Origin: Synchiropus splendidus
Taxonomy: Eukaryota; Chordata; Actinopteri; Syngnathiformes; Callionymidae
DNA length: 64,000 nt
Assembly (NCBI RefSeq): GCF_027744825.2
Contig: NC_071349.1
Location: 3,100,001 to 3,164,000, forward strand
Reading direction: 5' to 3'
The notes under the pieces were generated by a model. It was given only the letters and a program-made list of their open reading frames with translations. It did not search any database and was not told the origin of the DNA. A program made the translations under genes and the position numbers. The first letter of the stretch is position 1. Each line of letters opens with the position of its first letter. This document shows, in pieces, positions 22,047-33,632 of the stretch.

Positions 22047-25000
22047 TAGCTGAAAACGCGTTTTCTGCATTGTGCCATAACTTTGCTGGGAATCTTTAGA
22101 TCATGAAATTTTAACCTCCCACTATAGCATAAAGGGTCTTTCTTGTAGTTGCACATCAAATCTAAGCTGTCTGAAGTGGTTTCCCAAAGTGATCAACATT
22201 TTTATGTTTGGCGTTCCGGAACCCACCTTTTTTCAGGCTGAAAAGGCGTTTTCTGCATTGTGCCATAACTTTGCAGGGAAGCTTCAGAACATGAAATTTT
22301 AACCTCCCACTATGACAAACAGGGTCTTTCTAATAGTTGCACATCAAATCTAATCTGTCTGAAGTGTTTTTCGAAAGTTATCAACAATTTTATGTTTGGC
22401 GTTCCGGAACCCACCTTATCTCAGGCTGAAAACGCCTTTTCTGCATTGTGCCATAACTTTGCAGGAAGCTTCAGAACATGAAATTTTCACCTCCCACTAT
22501 AGCAGAAAGGGTCTTTCTAGTAGTTCCACATCAAATCTAAGCTGTCTGAAATGTTTTTTCGAAAGTTATCAACATTTTTATGTTTGGCGTTCCGGAACCC
22601 ACCTTATCTCAGGCTGAAAACGCGTTTTCTGCATTGTGCCATAACTTTGCAGGAAGCTTCAGAACATGAAATTTTCACCTCCCACTATAGCAGAAAGGGT
22701 CTTTCTAGTAGTTGCACATCAAATCTAAGCTGTCTGAAATGTTTTTTCCAAAGTTATCAACATTTTTATGTTTGGCATTCCGGAATCGACCTTATCTCAG
22801 GATGAAAATGCATTTTCTGCATTGTCCCATAACTTTCCAGGGAAGCTTCAGAACATGAAATTTTGAGCTCCCACTATAGCAGAAAGGTTCTTTCTAGTAG
22901 TTGCACATCAAATCTAAGCTTTCTGATATGTTTTTCCAAAGTTATCAACATTTTTACGTTTGCCGCTCCGGAACCCACATTATCTCGGGCTGAAAACGCG
23001 TTTTCTGCATTGTGCCATAACTTTGCAGGGAAGCTTCAGAACATGAAATTTTAACCTCCCACTGTAGCAGAAAGGGTCTTTCTAGTAGTTGCACATCAAA
23101 TCTAAGCTGTCTGAAGTGTTTTTCCAAAGTTATCAACATTTTTAAGTTTGGCGTTCCGGAACCCACCTTATCGCAGGCTGAAAACGCGTTTTCTGCATTG
23201 TTCCTTAATTTTGCAGGGAAGCATCAGAACATGAAATTTTCAGCTCCCACTATGACAAACAGGGTCTTTCTAATAGTTGCACATCAAATCTAATCTGTCT
23301 GAAGTGTTTTTCGAAAGTTATCAACATTTTTCTGTTTGGCGTTCCGGAACCCACCTTGTCTCAGGTTGAAAACGCGTTTTATGCATTGTGCCATAACTTT
23401 GACGGAAAGCTTCAGAACATGAAAGTTTCACCTCCCACTATAGCAGAAAGAGTCATTTTAGTAGTTACACATCAAATCTAAGCTGTCTGAAGTGTTTTTT
23501 CAAAGTTATCAATATTTCTATGTTTGGCGTTCCGGAATCGACCTTATCTCAGGCTGAAAGCGCGTTTCACGCATTGTCCCATCACTTTCCAGGGAAGCTT
23601 CAGAACATGAAATTTTCAATTCCCACCACTGAAGCAGAAAGGGTTTTTCTCCTACTTGCACATCAAATGTAAGCTGTCTGAAGTGTTTTTCGATAGTTTT
23701 CAACATTTTTATATTTGGCGTTCCAGAATCGACCTTATCTCAGGCTGAAACCACGTTTTCTGCATTGTGCCATAACTTTGCAGGGAAGCTTCAGAACATG
23801 AAATTTTCAACTCCCTCTACAGCAGAAAGGGTCTTTCTAGTAGTTGCAAGTCAAATCTAAGCTGTCTGAAGTGTTTTTCCAAAGTTATCAACATTTTTAT
23901 GTTTGGCATTCCAGAATCGACCTTATCTCTGGCTGAAAACGCGTTTTCTGCATTGTGCCATAACTTTGCAGGGAAACTTCAGAACATGAAATGTTCACCT
24001 CCCACTATAGCAGAAAGGGTCTTTCTAGTAGTTGCACATCAAATCTAAGCTGTCTGAAGTGTTTTTCGAAAATTATCAACATTTTTATGTTTGGCGTTCC
24101 GGAACCCACCTTATCACAGGCTGAAAACGCGTTTTCTGCATTGTGGCATTACTTTGCAGGGAAGCTTCGGAACATGAAATGTTCACCTCCCACTATGGCA
24201 GAAAGGGTCTCTCTCGCAGTTGCACATCAAATCTAAGCTGTCTGAAGTGTTTTTCCAAAGTTATCAACATTTTTATGTTTGGCGTTCCGGAACCCACCTT
24301 ATCTCAGGCTGAAAACGCGTTTTCTGCATTGTGCCATAACTTTGCAGGGAAGCTTCAGAACATGAAATGTTCACCTCCCACTATAGCAGAAAAGGTCTTT
24401 CTAGTAGTTGCACATCAAATCTAAGCTGTATGAAGTGTTTTTCCAAAGTTATCAACATTTTTATGTTTGGCGTTGCGGAATCAACCTTATCTCAGGCTGA
24501 AAACGCGTTTTCTGCATTGTGCCATAACTTTGCAGGGAAGCTTCAGAACATGAAATTTTCAACTCCCACTATAGCAGAAAGGGTCTTTCTAGTCGCTGCA
24601 CATTAAATCTAAGCTGTCTGAAGTGTTTTTCCAAAGTTATCAACATTTTTACGTTTGCCGCTCCGGAACCCACATTATCTCGGGCTGAAAACGCGTTTTC
24701 TGCATTGTGCCATAACTTTGCAGGGAAGCTTCAGAACATGAAATTTTAACCTCCCACTGTAGCAGAAAGGGTCTTTCTATTAGTTGCACATCAAATCTAA
24801 GCTGTCTTAAGTGTTTTTCCAAAGTTATCATATTTTTATGTTTGGCGTTCCGTAATTGACCTTGTCTCATGCTGAAAACGCGTTTTCTGCATTGTGCCAT
24901 AACTTTGCAGGGAAGTTTCAGAACATGAAATGTTCACCTCCCACTATAGCAGAAAGGGTCTCTCTAGTAGTTGCACATCAAATCTAAGCTGTCTGAAGTG

Positions 25001-27113
25001 TTTTTCCAAAGTTGTCAACATTTTTATGTTTGGCGTTCCGGAACCCACCTTTTCTCAGGCTGAAAATGCGTTTTCTGCATTGTGCCACAACTTTGCTGGG
25101 AAGCTTCAGAACATGAAATTTTCACCTCCCACTAAAGCAGAAAGGGTCTTTCTAGTAGTTGCACATCAAATCTAAGCAGTTTGAAGTGTTTTTCCAAAGT
25201 TATCAACATTTTTATGTTTGACGTTTCGGAATCAACCTTATCTCAGGCTGAAAACGCGTTTTACGCATTGCGCCATAACTTTGCAGGAAAGCTTCAGAAC
25301 ATGAAATTTTCAATTCCCACTGATGCAGAAAGGGTTTTTCTCCTACTTGCACATCAAATCTAAGCTGTCTGAAATGATTTTCGAAATTTATCAACATTTT
25401 TATGTTTGCCGTTCAGGAATCGACCTTATCTCAGGCTGAAAACCCGTTTTCTGCATTGTGCCTTAACTTTGCAGGGAAGCTTCAGAACATGAAATTTTCA
25501 CCTCCCACTATAGCAAAAAGGGTCTTTCTAGTAGTTGCACATCAAATCTAAGCTGTCTGAAGTTTTTTTTTCCAAAGTTATCAACATTTTGATGTTTGGC
25601 CTTTCGGAATCGACCTTATCTAATGATGAAAACGCGTTTCCTGCATTGTGCCAAAACTTTGTAGGTAAGCTCCAGAACATGAAATTTTCACCTCCCACTA
25701 TAGCAGAAAGGGTCTTTCTAGTAGTTGCACATCCAATCTAAGCTGTTTGAAGTGTTTTTCCAAAGTTATCAACATTTTTATGTTTGGCGTTTCGGAATCG
25801 ACCTTATCTCCGGCTGAAAATGCGTTTTCTGCATTGTGGCATAACTTTGCAGGGAAGCTTGAGAACATGAAATTTTCTACTCCCACTGTAGCAGAAAGGG
25901 TCTTTCTAGTAGTTGCACATCAAATCTAAGCTGTCTGAAGTGTTTTTCCAAAGTTATCAACATTTTTATGTTTGGCGTTCTGGAACCCACCTAATCTCAG
26001 GCTGAAAACGCGTTTTCTGCATTGTGCCATAACTTTTCAGGGAAGCTTCAGAACATGAAATGTTCGCCTCCCACTGTAGCAGATAGGGTCTTTCTAGTAG
26101 TTGCACATCAAATGTAAGCTGTCTGAAGTGTTTTTCTGTAGTTATCAACATTTTTATGTTTGGCGTTCCGGAACCCACCTTATCTCACCCTGAAAACGCG
26201 TTTTACATATTTTGCCATAACTTTGCAGGGAAGCTTCAGAACATGAAATTTTAACATCCCACTATGGCAGAAAGGGTCTTTCTAGTAGTTGCACATCAAA
26301 TCTAAGCTGTCTGAAGTGTTTTTCCAAAGTTATCAACATTTTTATGTTTGGCGTTCTGGAACCCACCTAATCTCAGGCTGAAAACGCGTTTCCTGCATTG
26401 TTGCATAACTTTGCAGGGATGCATCAGAACATGAAATGTTCGCCTCCCACTATAGCAGATAGGGTCTTTCGAGGAGTTGCACATCACATCTAAGCTGTCT
26501 GAAGTGTTTTTCCAAAGTAATCAACATTTTTATGTTTGGCGTTCTGGAACCCACCTTATCTCAGGCTGAAAACGCGTTTTCTGCAATGTGCCATAACTTT
26601 GCAGGGAAGCTTCAGAACATGAAGTTTTAACCTCCCACTATAGCAGAAAAGATCATTCTAGTAGTTGCACATCGAATCTAAGCTGTCTGAAGTGTTTTTC
26701 CAAAGTTAACAACATTTTTATGTTTGGCGTTCTGGAACCCACCTAATCTCAGGCTGAAAACGCGTTTTCTGCATTGTGCCATAACTTTTCAGGGAAGCTT
26801 CAGAACATGAAATGTTCGCCTCCCACTATAGCAGATAGGGTCTTTCTAGTAGTTGCACATCAAATCTAAGCTGTCTGAAGTGTATTTCCAAAGTTATCAA
26901 TATTTTTATGTTTGCCGTTCAGGAATCGATCTTATCTCAGGCTGAAAACCCGTTTTCTGCATTGTGCCTTAACTTTGCAGGGAAGCTTCAGAACATGAAA
27001 TTTTCACCTCCCACTATAGCAAAAAGGGTCTTTCTAGTAGTTGCACATCCAATCTAAGCTGTCTGAAGTTTTTTTTCCAAAGTTATCAACATTTTGATGT
27101 TTGGCGTTTCGGA

Positions 27114-27503
27114 ACCCACCTTATCTCAGGCTGAAAACGTGTTTTCTGCATTGTGCCATAACTTTGCTGGGAATCTTTAGAACATGAAATTTTAACCTCC
27201 CACAATAGCATAAAGGGTCTTTCTTGTATTTGCACATCAAATCTAAGCTATCTGAAGTGTTTTTCCAAAGTTATCAACATTTTTATGTTTGGCGTTCCGG
27301 AACCCACCTCATCTCTGGCTGAAAAAGCGTTTTCTGCTTTGTGCCATAACTTTGCTGGGAATATTTAGAACATGAAATTTTAACCTCCCACAATAGCATA
27401 AAGGGTCTTTCTTGTCGTTGCACATCAAATCTAAGCTGTCTGAAGTGTTTTTCCAAAGTTATCAACATTTTTACGTTTGGCGCTCCGGAACCCACATTAC
27501 CTC
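27114..27503 (+). repeat. Second copy of the 21657-22046 block
   Basis: Matches the upstream block in all listed private variants, including GGGAATATTTAG and the GGCGCTCCGG start of the next monomer. Its left neighbour differs (a monomer with ATTTTGATGTTTGGCGTTTC). Confidence 0.82.
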
Positions 27504-30500
27504 TGGCTGAAAACGCGTTTTCTGCATTGTGCCATAACTTTGCAGGGAAACTTCAGAACATGAAATTTTCACCTCCAACTATAGCAGAAAGGGTAGTTCT
27601 AGTAGTTGCACATCAAATCTAAGCTGTCTTAAGCGTTTTTACCACGGTTATCAACTTTTTTTATGTTGGCGTTCCGGAATCGACCTTATGTCAGGCTGAA
27701 AACGCGTTTTTCGCATTGTGCCATAAATTTGAAAGGAAGCTTCAGAGCATGAAATTTTCACTTGCCACTATAGCAGAACTGGTCTTTCTAGTAGTTGCAC
27801 ATCAAATCTAAGCTGTCTGAAGTGTTTTTCCAAAGTTATCAACATTTTTATGTTTGGCGTTCCAGAATCGACCTTCTCTCGGGCTAAAAACGCGTTTTCT
27901 ACATTGTGCCACAAAATTTGCAGGGAAGCTTCAGAACATGAAATTTTCACTTCCCACTATAGCAGAAAGGGTCTTTCTCGTACTTGCACATCAAATCTAA
28001 GCTGTCTGCAGTGTTTTTCCAAAATTATCAACATTTTTATGTTTGGCGTTCCGGAATCGACCTTATCTCAGGCTAAAAACGTGTTTTCTGCATTCTGCCA
28101 AAATTTTGCAGGGAAGCTTCAGAACATGAAATTTTCACATCCCACTGGTGCAGAAAGGGTCTTTCTAGGAGTTGCACATCAAATCTAAGCTGTCTGAAGT
28201 GTTTTTCAAAAGTTATCAACATTCATATGTTTGGCGTTCCGGAACCCACCTTATCTCATGCTGAAAACGCGTTTTCTGCACTGTGCCATAATTTAGCTGG
28301 GAAGCTTCAGAACACGAAATTTTCACCTCCCACTGTATCAGAAAGGGTCTTTCTAGTAGTTGCACATCAAATCTAAGCTGTCTGAAGTGTTTTTCCACGG
28401 TTATCAACTTTTTTTATGTTCGCGTTGCGGAATCGACCTGATCTCAGGCTGAAAGTGCGTTTTAAGCATTGTACCATAACTTTGCAGGGAAGCTTCAGAA
28501 CATGAAATTTTCACCTCCAACTATAGCAGAAAGGGTAGTTCTAGTAGTTGCACATCAAATCTAAGCTGTCTGAAGTGTTTTTACCACGGTTATCAACTTT
28601 TTTTATGTTGGCGTTCCAGAATCGACCTTCTCTCGGGCTAAAAACGCGTTTTCTACATTGTGCCACAAAATTTGCAGGGAAGCTTCAGAACATGAAATTT
28701 TCACTTCCTACTATAGCAGAAAGGGTTTTACTCGTAGTTTCACATCAAATCTAAGCTGTCTGCAGTGTTTTTCCAAAGTTATCAACATTTTTATGTTTGG
28801 CGTTCCGGAATCGACCTTATCTCAGGCTGAAAACGCGTTTTTCGCATTGTGCCATAAATTTGAAAGAAAGCTTCAGAGCATGAAATTTTCACTTGCCACT
28901 ATAGCAGAACGGGTCTTTCTAGTAGTTGCACATCAAATCTAAGCTGTCTGAAGTGTTTTTCAAAAGTTATCAACATTCATATGTTTGGCGTTCCGGAACC
29001 CACCTTATCTCATGCTGAAAACGCGTTTTCAGCATTGTGCCATAATTTTGCTGGGAAGCTTCAGAACACGAAATCTTCACCTCCCACTGTATCAGAAAGG
29101 GTCTTTCTAGTAGTTGCACATCAAATCTAAGGTGTCTGAAGTGTTTTTCCAAAGTTATCAACATTTTTATGTTTGGCTTACCGGAATCGACCTTATGTCA
29201 GGATGAAAACGGGTTTTACGCATTGCGCCATAACTTTGCAGGGAACCTTCAGAACATGAAATTTTCACATCCCACTATAGCAGAAAGGGTCTTTCTAGTA
29301 GTTGCACATCAAATCTAAGCTGTCTGAAGTGTTTTTTGAAAGTAATCAACATTTTTATGATTGGCGTTCCAGAATCGACCTTATCTCAGGCTGAAAACGC
29401 GTTGTCTGCATTGTGCCATAACTTTGCATGGAAGCTTTCGAACATGACATTTTAAACTCCCACTATAGCAGAAAGGGTCTTTCTCGTAGTTGCACATCAA
29501 ATCTAAGCTGTCTGATGTGTTTTTCCAAAGCTATAAACATTTTTATGTTTGGCGTTCCGGAATCGACCTAATCTCAGGATGAAATTGCTTTTTCTGCATT
29601 GTCCCATAACTTTCCAGGGAAGCTTCAGAACATGAAATTTTGACGTCCCACTATAGCAGAAAGGGTCTTTCTAGTAGTTGCACATCAAATCTAAGCTGTC
29701 TGAAGTGTTTTTCGAAACGTATCATCATTTTTATGTTTGGCGTTCCAGAATCGACCAAATCTCAGGCTGAAAACGCGTTTTCTGCATTGTGCCATAACTT
29801 TGCATGGAAGCTTCCGAACATGAAATTTTAACCTCCGACTATAGCAGAAAGGGTCTTTCTAGTAGTTGCACATCAAATCTAAGCTGTCTGAAGTGTTTTT
29901 CGAAAGATATCAACATTTTTATGATTGGCGTTCCGGAACCCACCTTATCTCAGGCTGAAAACGCGCTTTACGCATTGTGCCATAACTTTGCAGGAAACAT
30001 TTAGAACATGAAATTTTCACGTCCCACTATAGCGGAAAGTGTCTTTCTAGTAGTTGCACATCAAATCTAAGCTGTCTGAAGTGTTTTTCCAAAGTTATCA
30101 ACATTTTTATGTTCGGCGTTCCGGAACCCATCTTATTTCAGGCTGAAAACGCGTTTTCTGCATCGTGCCATAACTTTGCAGGGAAGCTTCAGATCATGAA
30201 ATTTTCACCTCCCACAATAGCAGAAAGGGTATTTCCAGTAGTTGCACATCAAATCTAAGTTGTCTGAAGTGTTTTTCGAAAGCTATCAACATTTTTTAGG
30301 TTGGCGTTCCGGAAACGACCTTATCTCGGGCTGAAAACGCGTTTTCTGCATTGTGCCATAACTTTGCAGGGAATCTTCAGAAAATGAAATTTTAACCTCC
30401 CACTGTAGCAGAAAGGGTCTTTCTAGTAGTTGCACATCAAATCTAAGCTGTCTGAAGTGTTTTTCGAATGTTATCAACATTTTTATGTTTGGCGTTCCGG

Positions 30501-33125
30501 AATCGACCTTATCTCAGGCTGAAAACGCGTTTTGTGCATTGTGCCATAAATTCTCAGGGAAGATTCAGAACATGAATTTTTAAACTCCCACTGTAGCAGA
30601 AAGGGTCTTTCTAATAGTTGCACATCAAATCTAATCTGTCTGAAGTGTTTTTCCAAAGTTATTAACATTTTTATGTTTGGTGTTCCAGAAACAACCTTAT
30701 CTCTGGCTGAAAATGCGTTTTCTGCATTGTCCCATAACTTTGCAGGGAAGCTTCAGAACATGAAATTTTCACTTCCCACAATAGCAGAAAAGGTCTTTCT
30801 AGTAGTTGCACATCAAATCTAATCTGTCTGAAGTGTTTTTTTCAAAGTTATCAACATTTTTATGTTTGGCGTTCCGGAACCCACCTTATCTCAGGCTGAA
30901 AACGCGTTTTCTGCATTGTCCCATAACTTTGCAGGGAAGCTTCAGAACTTGAAATTTTCACTTCCCACAATAGCAGAAAGGGTCTTTCTAGTAGTTGCAC
31001 ATCACATCTAAGCTGTCTGAAATGTTTTTTCCAAAGTTATCAACATTTTTATGTTTGGCGTTCCGGAATCGACCTTATCTCAGGCTGAAAACGCGTTTTC
31101 TGCATTGTGCCATAACTTTGCAGGGAAGCTTCAGAACATGAAATTTTCAGCTCCCACTATAGCACAAATGGTCTTTCTAGTAGTTGCACATCAAATCTAA
31201 GCTGTCTGAAGTGTTTTTCGAAAGTTATCAACATTTTTATGTTTGGCGTTCCGGAATCGGTCTTATCTCAGGCTGAAAATGCTTTTTATGCATTGTCCCA
31301 TAACTTTGCAGGGAAGCTTCAGAACATGAAATTTTGACCTCCCGCTATGGCAGAAAGGGTCTTTCTAGTAGTTGCACATCAAATCTATGCAGTCTGATGA
31401 GTTTTTCCAAAGTTATCAACATTTTTTTGTTTGGCGTTCCGGAATCGACCTTATCTCAGGCTGAAGACGCGTTTTACGCATTGTGCCATAACTTTGCAGG
31501 GAAGTTCCTGAAAATGAAATTTTCACCTCCCACTATAGCAGAAAGGGTTTTTCTAGTAGTTGCACATCAAATATAAGCTGTCTGAAGTGTTTTTCGAAAG
31601 TTATCAACATTTTTATGTTTGGCGTCCCGGAACCGACCTTATGTCAGGTTGAAAAATTGTTTTCCGCATTGTCCCATAACTTTCCAGGGAAGCTTCAGAA
31701 CATGAAATTTTGACCTCCCACTATAGCAGAAAGGGTCTTTCTAGTAGTTGCACATCAAATCTAAGCTGTCTGAAGTGCTTTTCGAAAATTATCTACATTT
31801 TTATGTTTGGCGTTCCGGAAAACACCTTATCTCAAGCTGAAAACGCGTTTTCTGCATTGTGCCATAACTTTGCAGGGAAGCTTCAGAACTTGAAATTTTC
31901 ACTTCCCACCATAGCAGAAAGGGTCTTTCTAGTAGTTGCACATCAAATCTAAGCTGTCTGATAAGTTTTTTTCAAAGTTATCAACATTTTTATGTTTGGC
32001 GTTCCGGAACCCACCTTATCTCAGGCTGAAAACGCGTTTTCTGCATTGTCCCATAACTTTGCAGGGAAGCTTCAGAACTTGAAATTTTCACTTCCCACAA
32101 TAGCAGAAAGGGTCTTTCTAGTAGTTGCACATCAAATCTAAGCTGTCTGAAATGTTTTTTCCAAAGTTATCAACATTTTCATGTTTGGCGTTCCGGAATC
32201 GACCTTATCTCAGGCTGAAGACGCGTTTTACGCATTGTCCCATAACTTTCCAGGGAAGCTTCAGAACATGAAATTTTGACCTCCCACTGTGGCAGAAAGG
32301 GTTTTTCTAGTAGTTGCACATCAAATCTAAGCTGTCTGAAATGTTTTTTCCAAAGTTATTGTCGCTCGGGTTTTGGATTTCAAGGTTTTGTGTACAGGGC
32401 AATTGGCTGTAACAAGCCGTCCCTAGTTCCGAGTACACTACCTCCCTTTGCCTCTCTGGTAAAGGGCCCCCTCGTGTGGTCAACTCAGTCAGCCTCTTGT
32501 TGCAGACACGGTTCTAAAACTATAATAGATGTATCAACTTCACCTATTATATTAGTGAGTAGTGTCGGCGCTTCACTGAGCGGGTTATTTAATTCGCCCG
32601 ACCTGTTGAGAAACAGGTTCTTGACCTTACAATGCTACACCTTCTACCGTAGTCTCTTTACTTAGCTTCGTTTAGGGACACATGATTAGATCCTCAATCC
32701 ATTCCTTAAATAAAATATCACCTCAACCTTCTGAACTACCACTTTATCATTGACATAATAATTCAGGATGGAATAATGCTACCAGTCGAGACATTCACTA
32801 CATGTGCACAGGAAAGGGAATCAAACATTAATTCAATCCAGCATTAACTCACCTATAACCCAGTTGATGGTAGTACAGGAGCCAGTCGATTCTTTAGTAG
32901 TCAGGGATCATTGCCGTTGTGCCTTTTCAATACTTAATTCGTACTCAGTTTTATTTTGTTTTTATGTCAAAAGTATTGCTCCAAAAAATTGATAAAAAGG
33001 ATAACAAAACAGTAAAATCAATAAAGAATCAAATTCAATACAAAAATGATAAAAGGGTAATAAAACAATAAAATTCAAAAAAGGATAATAAAAGCAATAA
33101 AATCAATAAACATCAATAAACTCAA

Positions 33126-33149
33126 GGGTATTGCCAGACGCTAATACCC
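33126..33149. ncRNA. LTR hairpin 1 (7-bp stem, 10-nt loop)
   Basis: GGGTATT (33126-33132) pairs perfectly with AATACCC (33143-33149). The loop is GCCAGACGCT on the plus strand, AGCGTCTGGC on the minus strand. An identical loop occurs in a second hairpin 37 bases on. If the LTR is transcribed on the minus strand this would lie in the 5' leader RNA. This is a predicted RNA element only, not a gene. Confidence 0.5.
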
Positions 33150-33162
33150 AACAAAGTCAAAG

Positions 33163-33182
33163 GCACTGCCAGACGCTAGTGC
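33163..33182. ncRNA. LTR hairpin 2 (5-bp stem, same 10-nt loop)
   Basis: GCACT (33163-33167) pairs with AGTGC (33178-33182) around the same ten bases, GCCAGACGCT. The stem sequence differs from hairpin 1 on both sides, yet pairing is kept. The flanks are also similar, so the two arose by a tandem duplication. Confidence 0.5.
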
Positions 33183-33455
33183 ACATGCATAAATGTCAAA
33201 AATCATATAATCAAAATGCATACACAATAAAAAGGATTAAGTCAAAGATCCTAAAAAATATATTCAAAGTATATGCAATAAAAGAGATAAGTCAAAAGAA
33301 TTAATCATAAAAATCAACCAATCAATAATAAAAAAAACCATAAGAGAACAACAAAAAGAGTTAAATCAAATGGCCTAAGAGCAAGAGCAAGAGCACCGTC
33401 CCAAGTTAAGATACAAGACCTTACAGCAAACGGATGAAGCCAAAAGCGTGGATCA

Positions 33456-33472
33456 AGAGCGAGAGCGAGAGG
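33456..33472. repeat. Short GAGCGA microsatellite
   Basis: AGAGCGAGAGCGAGAGG. A related three-unit GAGCAA run lies at 33379-33396. On the minus strand both are CT-rich and follow the TATA-like box. Confidence 0.6.
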
Positions 33473-33488
33473 TCAGTTTATCCTAGAC

Positions 33489-33495
33489 CTTTATA
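33489..33495 (-). promoter_or_regulatory. TATA-like box of the LTR
   Basis: The minus strand reads TATAAAG, preceded by TGC and followed by GTCTAGG. Transcription would start some 25-30 bases downstream, near the CT-rich stretch at 33456-33472. Inferred from position relative to the enhancer-like repeats only. Confidence 0.45.
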
Positions 33496-33524
33496 GCAAC
33501 ACTGCCGATTTCAATAAACAATCC

Positions 33525-33544
33525 CCCATTGCGTCATTAATGGG
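33525..33544. promoter_or_regulatory. Inverted repeat with a TGACGCAAT-type site
   Basis: CCCATT and AATGGG form 6-bp arms around 8 bases. On the minus strand the inside reads TGACGCAAT, resembling a composite CREB/ATF-C/EBP site. It lies about 30-50 bases upstream of the TATA-like box on that strand. Its role as a promoter element is inferred. Confidence 0.45.
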
Positions 33545-33545
33545 T

Positions 33546-33632
33546 GACGTGTTCTTGTCATCTTCAGTGGAAAGTTTTAATTTTCATCACGTGTTCTAGC
33601 TGTCGTCCTTAGTGGAAAGTTTTTAACTTCAT
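33546..33632. promoter_or_regulatory. Two-copy tandem repeat, U3 enhancer-like
   Basis: Unit 1 (33546-33587) and unit 2 (33588-33632) share ACGTGTTCT at their start and AGTGGAAAGTTTT ending in TTCAT, with small indels between. The second unit starts CACGTG, an E-box. Direct repeats of this size upstream of a TATA element are typical of retroviral U3 enhancers. This supports the minus orientation of the LTR. Confidence 0.6.

Larger units (their letters stand above)
6602..32359 (+). repeat. 188-bp satellite array, block 2
   Basis: Continuation of the same array in the same orientation, about 137 monomers. Composition varies along the block. At 6.6-8.9 kb a 5-mer higher-order repeat is present. 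At 10.0-17.7 kb the CGGAATCG/TTTTACGC subtype dominates and many copies are slightly short, often with the contraction TTTGCATAAAGCTTC, giving 185-187-bp monomers. At 18.4-20.5 kb two 81-bp truncated monomers occur. At 20.7-28 kb there are copies with GGGAATCTTTAG plus ATAGCATAAAGGG, and copies with TGACAAACAGGG. At 27.6-29 kb some monomers have ACCACGGTTATCAAC. No inverted monomer was seen and no gene is present. The block ends at the LTR-like insertion. Confidence 0.97.
32990..33370. other. A-rich (minus strand T-rich) low-complexity part of the LTR
   Basis: The plus strand is dominated by runs such as AATAAAATC, CAATAAA and AAGTCAAA, interrupted only by the hairpin pair at 33126-33182. No gene is present. 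On the proposed transcribed strand it is a T-rich leader. Confidence 0.65.

Noticed and set aside
32276..32665. A 129-codon open frame, the longest in the window
   Set aside because: It starts inside a satellite monomer and runs across the junction into the LTR-like insert, so it is a chance fusion. No domain is recognised.
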